DNA of 64,000 nt from Winogradskyella endarachnes (GTDB lineage: Bacteria; Bacteroidota; Bacteroidia; Flavobacteriales; Flavobacteriaceae). Shown here piece after piece: positions 42,849 to 52,424 of the stretch. Numbering within the stretch: position 1 is the first letter of the stretch; each line of letters begins with the position of its first letter. The stretch is taken from assembly GCF_009741275.1 (NCBI RefSeq), contig NZ_WOWS01000003.1, positions 124,001 through 188,000 on the forward strand. Direction: 5' to 3'. The position numbers and the translations under genes were made by a program. The notes under the pieces are model-generated. The model ran no database searches. It was not told where the DNA came from and was given only the letters and a program-made list of their open reading frames with translations.

Positions 42849-43886
42849 ATGAAGTATACTAAATTACCAAATACAGATATAAAAGTTAGTAAAATATGCC
42901 TTGGTACTATGACTTGGGGAAACCAAAACACCCAAAATGAAGGTTTTGCCCAAATGGATTTTGCATTAGATAAAGGTGTAAATTTCTTTGATTGTGCAGA
43001 ATTATATCCTGTACCTGCCACAAAAGAAACTTACGGTGAAACTGAACGTATTATTGGTAATTGGTTTGCTAAAACAGGACATAGAGATAAGGTAGTTTTA
43101 GCATCTAAAATTGCAGGAACAGGTGATTATACTGCTCATATTAGAACTAATGGTTTTAGTAAAGAAGCATTAAATGAAGCTGTAAATAATAGCTTAAAAC
43201 GTTTGCAAACAGATTATATAGACCTTTACCAGTTGCATTGGCCAGAACGTGATACTAATTACTTTGGCGTTAGAGATTATAAGCATAATACAGCAGACAA
43301 ATGGGAAGATAATTTTAATGAAATTCTTTTCAATTTAGATGAAATTATCAAATCAGGAAAAATAAGACAAGTTGGTATTTCTAATGAAAAAGCTTGGGGA
43401 ACAATGCGCTATTTAGAAGAATCTAAAAAGCACAATTTACCAAAAATGATTACCATTCAAAATGCATATTCATTAATTAATAGAGTGTTTGAAGGTGATT
43501 TGGCAGAGGTAGCTTATAGAGAAAATGTTGGTCTGTTAGCGTATTCGCCAATGGCATTTGGTGTTTTGTCTGGTAAATATGTAAAAGGAATTGATGCTGA
43601 AAATGCAAGGTTGAATTTATTTCCTCGTTTTTCAAGATATAGTAGTAAGCAATCTACTGAAGCGACAAAACGTTATCTTAAAATTGCAGAAGATAATAAT
43701 ATGTCTCTGGCACAGATGGCTTTAGCTTTTGTAAACGAAAGACCTTTTTTAACTAGTAATATTATTGGTGCAACAAGTATAGAGCAGTTAGAAGAAAATA
43801 TTGATAGTATTAATATGTCGTTATCAGATGAGGTTATGAAAGCTATAGATACTGTGCATGCAGAGATTCCAAATCCTGCGCCTTAA
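42849..43886 (+). CDS. Aldo/keto reductase (Tas-like)
   Basis: A 345-residue NADPH-dependent oxidoreductase with a TIM barrel. The start is taken at ATG 42849 (MKYTKLPNTDIKVSK), which begins the family consensus; the frame opens 66 bp earlier without homology. The catalytic tetrad is visible: Asp in FFDCAELYP, Tyr in the following YP/YG region, Lys in VLASKIAG and His in LYQLHWPERD. Its substrate cannot be inferred. It is similar to E. coli Tas, so a broad role is possible. Convergent with the Lrp gene. Confidence 0.93.
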   Translation: MKYTKLPNTDIKVSKICLGTMTWGNQNTQNEGFAQMDFALDKGVNFFDCAELYPVPATKETYGETERIIGNWFAKTGHRDKVVLASKIAGTGDYTAHIRTNGFSKEALNEAVNNSLKRLQTDYIDLYQLHWPERDTNYFGVRDYKHNTADKWEDNFNEILFNLDEIIKSGKIRQVGISNEKAWGTMRYLEESKKHNLPKMITIQNAYSLINRVFEGDLAEVAYRENVGLLAYSPMAFGVLSGKYVKGIDAENARLNLFPRFSRYSSKQSTEATKRYLKIAEDNNMSLAQMALAFVNERPFLTSNIIGATSIEQLEENIDSINMSLSDEVMKAIDTVHAEIPNPAP

Positions 43887-43927
43887 AACTACTTTAGCTT
43901 CGATGAGATTTCTGCTTTCTGAGGAAT

Positions 43928-44398
43928 TTATATCTTAATTTGACGATTAATTTGCTGTTGTAAAGAGATAAATGTTTCTGTTCTAGAAACCCCTTTTATA
44001 CTTTGTATTTCAGAATTAAGGACATGCATTAAATGCTCATTATCCTTGGTTAGAATTTTAATAAAAATAGACCAGTTCCCTGTGGTATAATGACATTCAA
44101 TCACTTCTGGTATTTTTTGTAATTGTTTAACCGCTTCAGGATTACTAATAGCTTTATCTAAATACACACCAACAAAGGCCATTGTGGTATAACCTAAGAC
44201 CTTTGGGTTAATTATAAATTTAGAACCAGCTAAGAGTCCAGATTTTTCTAACTTCTTTAAACGTTGATGAATGGCAGCACCAGAAATGCCTACATGACGT
44301 GCAATTTCTAAAATGGGTGTTCTAGCATCTTCCATTAATGCACGTAGTATTTTTTTATCAATACCATCAATGTATATTCCGTTATCATTAACTTTCAT
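43928..44398 (-). CDS. Lrp/AsnC family transcriptional regulator
   Basis: A 156-residue feast/famine regulator with an N-terminal winged HTH (about 12-55: IDKKILRALMEDARTP, then GISGAAIHQRLKKLEKSGLL in pieces) and a C-terminal RAM/ligand-binding domain with the VIECHYTTGNWSIFIKI signature. The gene's own promoter overlaps two palindromes (44413-44456), suggesting autoregulation. Saccharopine dehydrogenase lies two genes upstream on the same strand, so amino-acid (perhaps lysine) control is plausible. Confidence 0.94.
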   Translation of the reverse strand: MKVNDNGIYIDGIDKKILRALMEDARTPILEIARHVGISGAAIHQRLKKLEKSGLLAGSKFIINPKVLGYTTMAFVGVYLDKAISNPEAVKQLQKIPEVIECHYTTGNWSIFIKILTKDNEHLMHVLNSEIQSIKGVSRTETFISLQQQINRQIKI

Positions 44399-44412
44399 GC
44401 GTCTTCTTTTGT

Positions 44413-44456
44413 TTTCAAATTGAAAGTTAAAAATAAGAATTCAATTACAAATTGAA
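44413..44456 (-). promoter_or_regulatory. Promoter of the Lrp gene overlapped by two operator-like palindromes
   Basis: On the minus strand TTTG (44448-44451), 18 bp spacer and TAACTTTC (44422-44429) form a promoter. It is overlapped by TTTCAAATTGAAA (perfect palindrome, centre 44419) and TTCAATTACAAATTGAA (7-3-7 inverted repeat, centre 44448). The centres are 29 bp apart, close to three helical turns. This is the layout of an autorepressed Lrp promoter. Confidence 0.6.
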
Positions 44457-44479
44457 AACACAAAAATTTTCGATATTTT

Positions 44480-45004
44480 TTAATTTTCGTATTCTAATTC
44501 TGTAAAAGAACCTATAAAAGTTGTACTGTCGCTATTATCAGTAGTGCTTGCAGAAATATCAAAAGTTCCAGAAACTAGTCGTATTCCTGATTCGGTTGGG
44601 TGATTTCTATTTTCAGTAATAGTAACGTTTCCTGATGTAGAATAATAACTTTTTTGCGTACTAGCTTGCCTTATTAAAACATAAGTTCTGTAGTTATTAG
44701 AATCTGTGTCTCCCATAATTTTTACAGTGTCAGAACTAAAACCTCCTGTACTATTTAAAAACAGTGTTATTTGGTCTCCAGTTGTATCTGCTGCATTTAT
44801 ACTCATTGTACTATTAGTTTCAGAGTAAGTTATTTCATAAATACCATCCGTATAGGTGTAGTTATTGTAGGTTCCGCCATCAATGGTTGCATTAATTCCG
44901 GGATTCTCGTTTAGTGGTTCATTACTACCTCCACTATCATCTGAGCTACAAGATAACATAAGAAGTGAAAAAATAAAGATTTGAGTTAAGCGTAGGTTTT
45001 TCAT
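44480..45004 (-). CDS. Hypothetical lipoprotein
   Basis: A 174-residue lipoprotein: signal peptide with lipobox ending at Cys19 (LMLSCSSD) and a SSDDSGGSNE tether. The mature part is a beta-rich single domain of about 140 residues (NATIDGGTYNNYTY, TFDISASTTDNSD), reminiscent of the DUF6252-type small lipoproteins of Flavobacteriia. I do not know its function. It lies between the saccharopine dehydrogenase and Lrp genes but has its own gap of about 110 bp upstream. Confidence 0.7.
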   Translation of the reverse strand: MKNLRLTQIFIFSLLMLSCSSDDSGGSNEPLNENPGINATIDGGTYNNYTYTDGIYEITYSETNSTMSINAADTTGDQITLFLNSTGGFSSDTVKIMGDTDSNNYRTYVLIRQASTQKSYYSTSGNVTITENRNHPTESGIRLVSGTFDISASTTDNSDSTTFIGSFTELEYEN

Positions 45005-45116
45005 TTGGTATTAATTTGGGGTTAATAACAGTTTGATTATTAGTAAATTGCGAGGGCAATATACAATTTATTTTAAAATGGTGTGTTTTGTATTATTTAT
45101 AGCATAATGTGTAGCA

Positions 45117-46481
45117 TTATATATTGAGAGGATTGTAACCTAAATAAGGTACATCATGTTCTTTGAAAATAATATCATAATCCTCTAACTCTTTTAGTAT
45201 TGGTGTATACACTTCTTTGGTAATTGGTATTTGTACGCCAGGTGTTTTTATTTTTCCGTTTAAAATTGCTAATGTCGCTATTGCTACTGGTAAGCCTACT
45301 GTTTTAGCCATTGCTGTATAGGTTTGGTCTTTGCCAAGTGTTACCATTGTAGCATCTATTTGGTGTTTTTCACCATTAAGTTCATACCCAAATTTATGAT
45401 ACATTACAATCATATCTTTATCTTCTGGGCTAAGCGTCCAACTATCCATTAAAATTTTCTGAAGTATTTGTGCAGGTGTCGCTTTGTCTAGTTCTACCAT
45501 TTTTTCAGCATTAAAAATATCGAGTTCTAAAAATTTATCCCAAACAATATCATCTTGGTCTATTTTTAAGGCATGTCTAAATTTAAGTTCAACGGAATCT
45601 GTTGGACTGTAGGGTAAAAATGAATTCACAAAATCACGATAGCTCATGTTAATACTATCATCTATTGTGTAGCTATCATCAGTCATTCCTAGCTGTACAA
45701 AGACGTGCCAAGCTCTACTAAAACCTACACGTCTCATGGTGCCACGGTAAAGTGTTTTAACATGGTCTAAACCATATACATGTTGATATTTTAAAGAATC
45801 TCTATTGGCATAGGCTTCAAAACGACCGTAATGGTCTACATCTAAAAATTCAGTTCTTCTAAATAATCTATGATAAGGAATATACTTAAATTGATTTTCT
45901 TGTAAAAATTTTGCTGCACCACCTTGGCCTGCAACAACCACATTTCTTGGATTCCATGTAAATTTATAATTCCATAAATTGTTATCACTTTCTGGTGCAA
46001 CTAAACCACCTGTAAAAGATTCAAACAAAATCATTTTTCCACCTTTATCTCTAATATTGTCAATAACTTGCATAGCACTCATGTGGTCAATACCTGGGTC
46101 TACGCCAATTTCATTCATAAAAATGAGGTTACTGGTTTTAGCATCTTCATTTAGAGCTTGCATTTCGTCACTAACGTACGAGGCAGTTACCATATGTTTT
46201 TTGTAAGTAATACAATCTTTAGCAACTTCTATATGAAAACGTGCAGGTAGCATAGAAACTACAATATCTGCATCTTTTACAGCTTCTACGCGAGATGCTT
46301 TATTAAAAACATTGAGATGAATTACTTTGGTATTAGGATGCGAACCAACCAATTTTTTAGCGTTATCTATATTAAGGTCACCAACGGTAATTTGTAGTTG
46401 TTCTGATTCTGATTTATCAAGTAAATATTTTATAAGAAAAGAACAGGATTTACCTGCTCCAATGATTAAAATCTTTCGCAT
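45117..46481 (-). CDS. Saccharopine dehydrogenase family protein
   Basis: A 454-residue NAD(P)-dependent oxidoreductase. It has an N-terminal Rossmann motif IIGAGKSCSFLIKYL (about 5-19), VVSMLPARFHIEVAKDC, the SYVSDEMQALNEDAK block and a GVDPGIDHMSAM segment typical of saccharopine reductase/dehydrogenase C-terminal (LYS9-like) enzymes. It probably splits saccharopine to glutamate and aminoadipate semialdehyde in lysine breakdown. No lysine-ketoglutarate reductase partner is adjacent. Divergent from the DUF423 gene. Confidence 0.92.
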   Translation of the reverse strand: MRKILIIGAGKSCSFLIKYLLDKSESEQLQITVGDLNIDNAKKLVGSHPNTKVIHLNVFNKASRVEAVKDADIVVSMLPARFHIEVAKDCITYKKHMVTASYVSDEMQALNEDAKTSNLIFMNEIGVDPGIDHMSAMQVIDNIRDKGGKMILFESFTGGLVAPESDNNLWNYKFTWNPRNVVVAGQGGAAKFLQENQFKYIPYHRLFRRTEFLDVDHYGRFEAYANRDSLKYQHVYGLDHVKTLYRGTMRRVGFSRAWHVFVQLGMTDDSYTIDDSINMSYRDFVNSFLPYSPTDSVELKFRHALKIDQDDIVWDKFLELDIFNAEKMVELDKATPAQILQKILMDSWTLSPEDKDMIVMYHKFGYELNGEKHQIDATMVTLGKDQTYTAMAKTVGLPVAIATLAILNGKIKTPGVQIPITKEVYTPILKELEDYDIIFKEHDVPYLGYNPLNI

Positions 46482-46550
46482 TATAACTAATTTTGTAGTA
46501 CACGAATGTAAGAAATACTAAAGGTATTTTAGACCAAAATAATACTAATT

Positions 46551-46940
46551 ATGAATAAAAGACTATTAATTACTGGATCAATACTTGGAATTTTAAGTAT
46601 TATTTTAGGTGCTTTTGCGGCCCATGGCTTAGCTAAATTAATTGATGCTGATGCTATTAAAACTTTTGAAACTGGAGTGCGATATCAAATCTATCATGCC
46701 TTTTTTCTGTTAATTTTAGGAGGCACTTCTTTTGTAAATTTAAAATTTAAAAAGACTATTTTTTATTTAGTAGTTTTTGGAGTACTCTTTTTCTCTGGAT
46801 CTATTTATGGTTTGGCGACCAATGCACTATCTGGTTTTGATTTTAAAACTATTGGATTTATAACACCAGTTGGTGGATTACTTTTAATTGTGGCTTGGAC
46901 TGTTATGATAATAGGAATTGTTAAAAATAAAGTGGATTAA
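46551..46940 (+). CDS. DUF423 membrane protein
   Basis: A 129-residue protein with four hydrophobic helices and the DUF423 signature: GAFAAHGLAKLIDADAIKTFETG (in pieces) near the N-terminus, then YQIYHAFFLL and FFSGSIYGL, and the PVGGLLLIVAW end. Function unknown; small conserved inner-membrane protein (YgdD type). It is 66 bp before pckA but the latter has its own promoter signal. Confidence 0.93.
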   Translation: MNKRLLITGSILGILSIILGAFAAHGLAKLIDADAIKTFETGVRYQIYHAFFLLILGGTSFVNLKFKKTIFYLVVFGVLFFSGSIYGLATNALSGFDFKTIGFITPVGGLLLIVAWTVMIIGIVKNKVD

Positions 46941-46974
46941 TGAACATGAAGCGAGCTGTTTCAAAATAAAATTT

Positions 46975-46982
46975 TAGTTTTG
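46975..46982 (+). promoter_or_regulatory. -7 element of pckA
   Basis: TAGTTTTG matches the TAnnTTTG consensus and would give a 5' leader of about 20 bases. A convincing -33 box is not visible. Confidence 0.4.
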
Positions 46983-47006
46983 CAGAACTAAATAACAAAT
47001 AATATT

Positions 47007-48623
47007 ATGGCAAACCATACTCAATTTACGAAAACGATTTCGTTAGAACAATATGGAATTAAAAATGCAAAGGTTAATTATCAATTATCTTCAAATGAAC
47101 TTCATGATGAGACAATTGCTAAAGGACAAGGTGTAGAGTCTTCAGCTGGTGCAATTGCAGTTAATACTGGTGAGTTTACTGGTCGTTCTCCAATGGATAG
47201 ATTTATCGTAAAAGATGCTATTACGGAAGATAAGGTTTGGTGGGGAAATATTAATATTCCTTTTGATAGTGATAAGTTTGAAAAGCTTTACCATAAAGTA
47301 ACAAATTACCTATCTGAAAAAGAGCTTTATGTAAGAGATAGTTATGCTTGTGCGGATAAAAATTATAAGTTAAATATTAGAGTCGTTAATGAGTATCCTT
47401 GGAGTAATATGTTTGCATATAACATGTTTTTGCGCCCAACGGAATCTGAATTAGAAAACTTTTCTCCAGAATGGATGGTTATTAACGCTCCAGGGTTTAT
47501 GGCTGATCCAGAAGTAGATGGAACACGTCAACACAACTTTGCCATTTTAGATTTTACAAGAAAAATTGCTTTGATAGGTGGAACGGGTTATACAGGCGAA
47601 ATTAAGAAAGGTATTTTTTCTGCTTTAAATTTTATTCTTCCTGTTTATAAAGAAACATTGCCAATGCATTGTAGTGCTAATGTAGGTAAAGATGGCGATA
47701 CGGCTATTTTCTTTGGATTATCTGGTACAGGAAAAACAACACTTTCTACAGATCCAAATCGAAGTTTAATAGGAGATGATGAGCATGGTTGGACTAAAGA
47801 AAATACAGTTTTTAATTTTGAAGGTGGTTGTTACGCTAAAGTAATTAACCTATCTCAAGAACAAGAACCCGAGATTTTTGCAGCTATAAAAAAAGGTGCA
47901 ATACTTGAAAATGTAATAATGGATGATAATGGCAATGTAGATTTTGCAGATACATCTATTACTCAGAATACGCGTGTAAGCTATCCAATACACCATATAG
48001 AAAATATTAAAAAACCGTCTATTGGTAAAAATCCCAAGAATATATTTTTCTTAACAGCAGATGCATTTGGTGTATTGCCTCCAATTTCTAAATTAACACC
48101 AAGTCAAGCTGCCTATCATTTTATATCTGGATATACGGCTAAAGTGGCAGGTACAGAAGCAGGAGTTGTAGAACCAGTACCAAGTTTTTCAGCTTGTTTT
48201 GGAGCTCCTTTTATGCCATTGCACCCAACAGAATATGCAGAAATGCTAAGTAAAAAAATGTTAGAGGCAGGTGTAAATGTTTGGTTGGTTAATACAGGGT
48301 GGACAGGTGGCCCTTATGGTGTTGGTACACGTATGAAATTAAAGTACACACGTGCTATGATTAATGCGGCCTTAAGCGGAGTTTTAAAAGATTATACGTA
48401 TGAAGATTATCATATCCATTCGGTATTTGGAGTTGCACAACCTAGAACTTGTCCTGGAGTACCAACAGAGGTATTAAGTCCTAGAGCAACTTGGAATGAT
48501 GACGAGGCATATTATAAAATGGCTTTTAAACTATCTAACGCTTTTAGAGAAAACTTTAAAAAGTTTGAATCTTATGCTTCAGAAGAAGTTAGAAGAGGAG
48601 GTCCACAGCGTTATGCGTTTTAA
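47007..48623 (+). CDS. pckA: Phosphoenolpyruvate carboxykinase (ATP)
   Basis: Converts oxaloacetate and ATP to PEP and CO2, the first step of gluconeogenesis. The 538-residue protein has the ATP-type features: a GEFTGRSPMDRFIV substrate-binding block near 52-65, the Walker A GLSGTGKTTLS near 236-246, the kinase-2 LIGDDEHGW, and the NTGWTGGPYGVG block. Length is normal. It is followed by a strong bidirectional terminator. Confidence 0.98.
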   Translation: MANHTQFTKTISLEQYGIKNAKVNYQLSSNELHDETIAKGQGVESSAGAIAVNTGEFTGRSPMDRFIVKDAITEDKVWWGNINIPFDSDKFEKLYHKVTNYLSEKELYVRDSYACADKNYKLNIRVVNEYPWSNMFAYNMFLRPTESELENFSPEWMVINAPGFMADPEVDGTRQHNFAILDFTRKIALIGGTGYTGEIKKGIFSALNFILPVYKETLPMHCSANVGKDGDTAIFFGLSGTGKTTLSTDPNRSLIGDDEHGWTKENTVFNFEGGCYAKVINLSQEQEPEIFAAIKKGAILENVIMDDNGNVDFADTSITQNTRVSYPIHHIENIKKPSIGKNPKNIFFLTADAFGVLPPISKLTPSQAAYHFISGYTAKVAGTEAGVVEPVPSFSACFGAPFMPLHPTEYAEMLSKKMLEAGVNVWLVNTGWTGGPYGVGTRMKLKYTRAMINAALSGVLKDYTYEDYHIHSVFGVAQPRTCPGVPTEVLSPRATWNDDEAYYKMAFKLSNAFRENFKKFESYASEEVRRGGPQRYAF

Positions 48624-48639
48624 CATAAGTTATAAAACC

Positions 48640-48675
48640 AAAAAAGCGATTCTAATCTTAGAATCGCTTTTTTTA
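48640..48675. terminator. Bidirectional terminator between pckA and hemD
   Basis: A 15 bp almost loop-less stem (48641-48655 with 48658-48672; core AGCGATTCTAA) with A/T runs on both sides. It ends both convergent genes. Confidence 0.92.
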
Positions 48676-48699
48676 TGTTTTAATCTTATTCGTTTATCT

Positions 48700-49449
48700 C
48701 TATTTTCCTTTATTTACAGAATCAATATATTTCTGTAAAGCCATGGTCATAGATGGTGTTTCTGGTGTAGGTGCAGATATGTCTACACGTAATCCTTTTT
48801 CCTTCACAGCTTTTACTGTAGTATTACCAAAGACAGCAATACGTGTTTCATTTTGTTTAAAATCTGGGAAATTATGAAATAAAGATTCTATCCCAGAAGG
48901 GCTAAAGAATACCAAAATATCATAGGTTACATCAGACAAATCAGATAAATCACTGATTACTGTTTTATAGAAAGTTGCTTGTTTCCATTTTACACCTAAC
49001 TCATCTAAAGTTTCGGGTATAATAGGTTTAACTTTATCTGTTGTAGGTAATAAGAAAGATTCCTCTTTATACTTTTTAAATAATGGAATTAAATCTGCAA
49101 AAGTTCGTTTCCCTACATAAATTTTACGCTTTCTATATACCACGTATTTTTGTAAATAGTAAGCAACAGCCTCAGATTGACAAAAATATTTCATAGAATC
49201 TGGTACTTTAAAGCGCATTTCGTCTGCAACTCTAAAAAAGTGATCAACAGAGTTTCTACTTGTAAGTATAATGGCTGTAATTTTACTAAGATCAACTTTT
49301 TGCTGTCTTATATCTTTAGAAGAAACGCCTTCAACATGAATAAAGGGTCTAAAGTCTACCTTAACTTTTTGCTTCTCTTGCAAATCAAAGTACGGAGAGT
49401 TTTCTACTTTAGGCTCTGGTTGTGATACTAAAATTGTTTTCACTTTCAT
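48700..49449 (-). CDS. hemD: Uroporphyrinogen-III synthase
   Basis: Closes hydroxymethylbilane to uroporphyrinogen III in haem synthesis. The 249-residue protein matches the HemD family of Bacteroidota: ILVSQPEPKVENSPYF start, FRPFIHVEGV, the AIILTSRNSVDHFF block, YDILVFFSPSGIESL (about 170-184), and IAVFGNTTVKAVKEKGL. HemD is poorly conserved in general, but this order is characteristic. It follows the DUF4271 gene by 18 bp and both should be one transcript. Confidence 0.9.
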   Translation of the reverse strand: MKVKTILVSQPEPKVENSPYFDLQEKQKVKVDFRPFIHVEGVSSKDIRQQKVDLSKITAIILTSRNSVDHFFRVADEMRFKVPDSMKYFCQSEAVAYYLQKYVVYRKRKIYVGKRTFADLIPLFKKYKEESFLLPTTDKVKPIIPETLDELGVKWKQATFYKTVISDLSDLSDVTYDILVFFSPSGIESLFHNFPDFKQNETRIAVFGNTTVKAVKEKGLRVDISAPTPETPSMTMALQKYIDSVNKGK

Positions 49450-49467
49450 ACGTAAACCTTGTGTTTT

Positions 49468-50118
49468 TTAACCGTTATACTCTCTAATGACCTTATATAA
49501 AAGTACATAAGGCCCAATTTCGAGAGCGCAAAGATACAATAAAAAATAGAAAAAATTAGGATTAATTAGTTTTTGATAGGTTTTAATAGAGTTAAAAAAA
49601 CCAATGAGATTAATAATACATACCAAAGAAAACGCTATAATGATTGTTATATCCGTATAAATAGTAGTGTATAAAAGAAACAGGTTGGCTATTAAAAACA
49701 CAATGCCAGATAAATTTTTGAAGGTTGTTTTCTGAAATAAATAGCCATCTATTACACTATCTATTTCAAAAAGGCTTCCTAATAATCTTTCTATTAATGT
49801 TTTTATTATTATTAGGCTAAACACTGTAAATAGTAGCTTTAGAAAGTTAATTAAATCGAAATCTATCGGTGTTACAAACGTAGAGTAAAAGAAAAATATA
49901 AAGATACTTAAAGATAAACAGAGGTTTATAAATAAAAAACTATCAAATTGATCAACAAACTTTTGGTCTTTACTATAAATTTTTAAATACTTAGAATTAC
50001 CAAGCACGTATATAAAATCTTTAAACCTTAAGGTATTTAAAATTTTAGCCAATGCAATTGCGCATAGCCCAATAATGGTAAATACGGTAAACCAATCGTA
50101 AGTAATATAGTTTCGCAT
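49468..50118 (-). CDS. DUF4271 membrane protein
   Basis: A 216-residue protein with about seven hydrophobic helices, no large loops and a basic N-terminus. The order DUF4271 then hemD is the usual one in Flavobacteriia and is the main support for the family call. Function unknown; it may act in the same pathway as HemD or in membrane anchoring, which is inference. Confidence 0.85.
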   Translation of the reverse strand: MRNYITYDWFTVFTIIGLCAIALAKILNTLRFKDFIYVLGNSKYLKIYSKDQKFVDQFDSFLFINLCLSLSIFIFFFYSTFVTPIDFDLINFLKLLFTVFSLIIIKTLIERLLGSLFEIDSVIDGYLFQKTTFKNLSGIVFLIANLFLLYTTIYTDITIIIAFSLVCIINLIGFFNSIKTYQKLINPNFFYFLLYLCALEIGPYVLLYKVIREYNG

Positions 50119-50271
50119 GTTGCTAAATTATAAAGATTAATGAGCAAAACCAATTTAATTATAAGTCAGTTTTTACCTAGTGAATATGTTTGTAATAATA
50201 GCACTTTCTATAAATCAATGATTGTAAATTTATTTGAGAGAAGTAAAAAAGGTCTCTATAGAAAACGTTAA

Positions 50272-50306
50272 TTTGAAACGTTAGTTCATTAAAAACTCTA
50301 TTTTTG
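50272..50306 (+). promoter_or_regulatory. Promoter of the glycosyltransferase-pyrC-DUF4296 operon
   Basis: TTTG at 50272-50275, a 23 bp spacer and TATTTTTG at 50299-50306. The spacer is at the long end of the known range. The transcript would have a leader of about 40 bases. Confidence 0.45.
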
Positions 50307-50350
50307 CTAAAATTCTAAACGTATTTTAAAGCGTAATTAAAAGTGATTTA

Positions 50351-51073
50351 ATGTCAGACGCAATTGTCATAATTCCTACATATAACGAGATTGAAAATAT
50401 AGAATCAATCATTAGAGTTGTTTTTTCTCAAGAAAAAGAGTTTCATGTGTTAATAGTTGATGATAATTCTCCAGATGGAACAGGTGATTTAGTTAAAAGG
50501 CTTCAACAAGAATATAAAAATAAGTTATTCTTACTAGAGCGAAAGCAAAAAAGTGGATTAGGAACAGCATATATAGCAGGTTTTAAATGGGCTTTAGAAA
50601 AATCATATCAATTTGTTTTTGAAATGGATGCTGATTTTTCACATAATCCAATGGACTTAGAAAAATTATATAAAGCCTGTGCAATAGATGGTGCTGATAT
50701 TTCAGTAGGATCTAGATATGTAAAAGGTATTACTGTAGTAAATTGGCCTTTGTCTCGTATTTTATTGTCTTATGGTGCTTCTCGTTACGTAAGGTTAATA
50801 ACACGTATGAAAGTTAAAGATTCTACAGCAGGTTTTGTGTGTTATAAAAGAAAAGTCTTAGAAACTATTAATCTAGAGAAAATTAAATTTATAGGTTATG
50901 CATTTCAGATAGAAATGAAATTTAAAGCGCATAAAAAAGGTTTTAAAATTGTTGAAATACCAGTTATCTTTAAGGATAGAACAAAAGGACATTCTAAAAT
51001 GAGTGGAAGTATTATTTCTGAAGCTATTTTTGGTGTCATTAATTTAAAAATGAAAAGTTTATTTGCTAAATAG
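50351..51073 (+). CDS. Polyprenol monophosphomannose synthase (GT2)
   Basis: Transfers mannose (or another hexose) from a nucleotide sugar to polyprenyl phosphate. The 240-residue protein is a GT-A fold enzyme: IIPTYNEIENIESII, VDDNSPDGTG, the DADFSHNP loop as DxD metal motif, VGSRYVKG and the DSTAGFVCYKR acceptor block. There is no C-terminal membrane region, so it is a soluble DPM1-type enzyme on the inner face of the membrane. It starts a three-gene run with pyrC (6 bp gap) and DUF4296 (1 bp gap). Confidence 0.93.
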   Translation: MSDAIVIIPTYNEIENIESIIRVVFSQEKEFHVLIVDDNSPDGTGDLVKRLQQEYKNKLFLLERKQKSGLGTAYIAGFKWALEKSYQFVFEMDADFSHNPMDLEKLYKACAIDGADISVGSRYVKGITVVNWPLSRILLSYGASRYVRLITRMKVKDSTAGFVCYKRKVLETINLEKIKFIGYAFQIEMKFKAHKKGFKIVEIPVIFKDRTKGHSKMSGSIISEAIFGVINLKMKSLFAK

Positions 51074-51079
51074 AATAAT

Positions 51080-52423
51080 ATGAATCGGCAAACACTAATA
51101 AAAAACGCAAAAATTGTCAACGAAGGTAAGGTTGTAGAAGGCGATATTCTTATTGAAGACAAAATTATAAAACAAATAGATTCATCTATTAGCGTAAAGT
51201 CTGCAGATGTAATTGTTGTAGATGCTGAAGGTAGCTTTGTAATACCTGGTATGATTGACGATCAGGTACATTTTAGAGAACCAGGTTTAACGCATAAAGC
51301 TAATATTGAAACCGAATCTAAAGCAGCTTTGGCAGGTGGTATTACCTCCTTTATTGAGATGCCAAATACCAATCCACAAACCACAACCGTAGAAAAATTA
51401 GAAGAGAAATTTGCTATTGCAGCAGAAACATCTCATGCTAATTATTCATTTATGTTTGGTGGTACAAATGATAATTTGGATGAAATTTTAAAAGTAGATC
51501 CAAAAACTGTAGCAGGTTTAAAATTATTTTTAGGTTCTTCTACTGGAAATATGTTGGTAGATGACCCAAAAGTGATTGAAAAAATATTTTCTAGTACAGA
51601 TATGGTCATTTCCGTGCATTGTGAAGATGAAGCCACTATAAAAGCAAATTTAGCTAAGTACAAAGAGGAATATGGTGATGATATTCCTATAGAAAAGCAT
51701 CCAATAATTAGAAGTGAAGAGGCATGTTATATTTCGTCATCTAAGGCGATTGAATTAGCAAAGAAAACAGGAGCGAGATTGCATGTTTTTCATCTTTCTA
51801 CAGGTAAGGAAACTAATTTGTTTTCTAATAAAACACCTTTAAAAGATAAAAAAATAACAGCAGAGGTTTGTGTACATCATTTATGGTTTTCTGATGAGGA
51901 TTATGCTAAAAAAGGTAGTCATATTAAGTGGAATCCTGCTGTGAAAACAGCGCAAGATAGAAATCAATTATGGAAAGCGTTGTTAGAGGATAAAATAGAC
52001 GTAATCGCAACGGATCATGCTCCACATACTTTAGAAGAAAAAAGTAATGTTTATACAAAAGCACCCTCTGGAGGACCACTTGTTCAGCATGCTTTGGTAG
52101 CTTTATTTGAAGCACATCATCAAGGTAAAATTTCGGTAGAAAAACTTGTTGAAAAGGCTTGTCATAATCCAGCAATATTATTTAATGTTGAAAAAAGAGG
52201 CTATGTAAAAGAAGGCTATTATGCAGATTTGGTTATTGTAGACCCTCAAAACCCATGGACAGTTAATAAGAATAATATTTTATATAAATGCGGATGGTCA
52301 CCTTTTGAAGGCAATACTTTTAAAAGTAGAATAACGCATACTTTTGTTAACGGTAAGTTGGCCTATCATAATTTTAAAGTTTTAGATGTAAAAGCTGGTG
52401 AACGATTAACCTTTAATAGATAA
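51080..52423 (+). CDS. pyrC: Dihydroorotase
   Basis: Third step of pyrimidine synthesis: closes carbamoyl aspartate to dihydroorotate. The 447-residue amidohydrolase has the zinc ligands DDQVHFREPG, the carboxylated lysine block GLKLFLGSSTGNM (about 150-162), HCEDEA, HVFHLSTG and the catalytic DHAPH. Gene order with a mannosyltransferase before and a DUF4296 lipoprotein behind is common in Flavobacteriaceae. Confidence 0.96.
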   Translation: MNRQTLIKNAKIVNEGKVVEGDILIEDKIIKQIDSSISVKSADVIVVDAEGSFVIPGMIDDQVHFREPGLTHKANIETESKAALAGGITSFIEMPNTNPQTTTVEKLEEKFAIAAETSHANYSFMFGGTNDNLDEILKVDPKTVAGLKLFLGSSTGNMLVDDPKVIEKIFSSTDMVISVHCEDEATIKANLAKYKEEYGDDIPIEKHPIIRSEEACYISSSKAIELAKKTGARLHVFHLSTGKETNLFSNKTPLKDKKITAEVCVHHLWFSDEDYAKKGSHIKWNPAVKTAQDRNQLWKALLEDKIDVIATDHAPHTLEEKSNVYTKAPSGGPLVQHALVALFEAHHQGKISVEKLVEKACHNPAILFNVEKRGYVKEGYYADLVIVDPQNPWTVNKNNILYKCGWSPFEGNTFKSRITHTFVNGKLAYHNFKVLDVKAGERLTFNR

Positions 52424-52424
52424 T

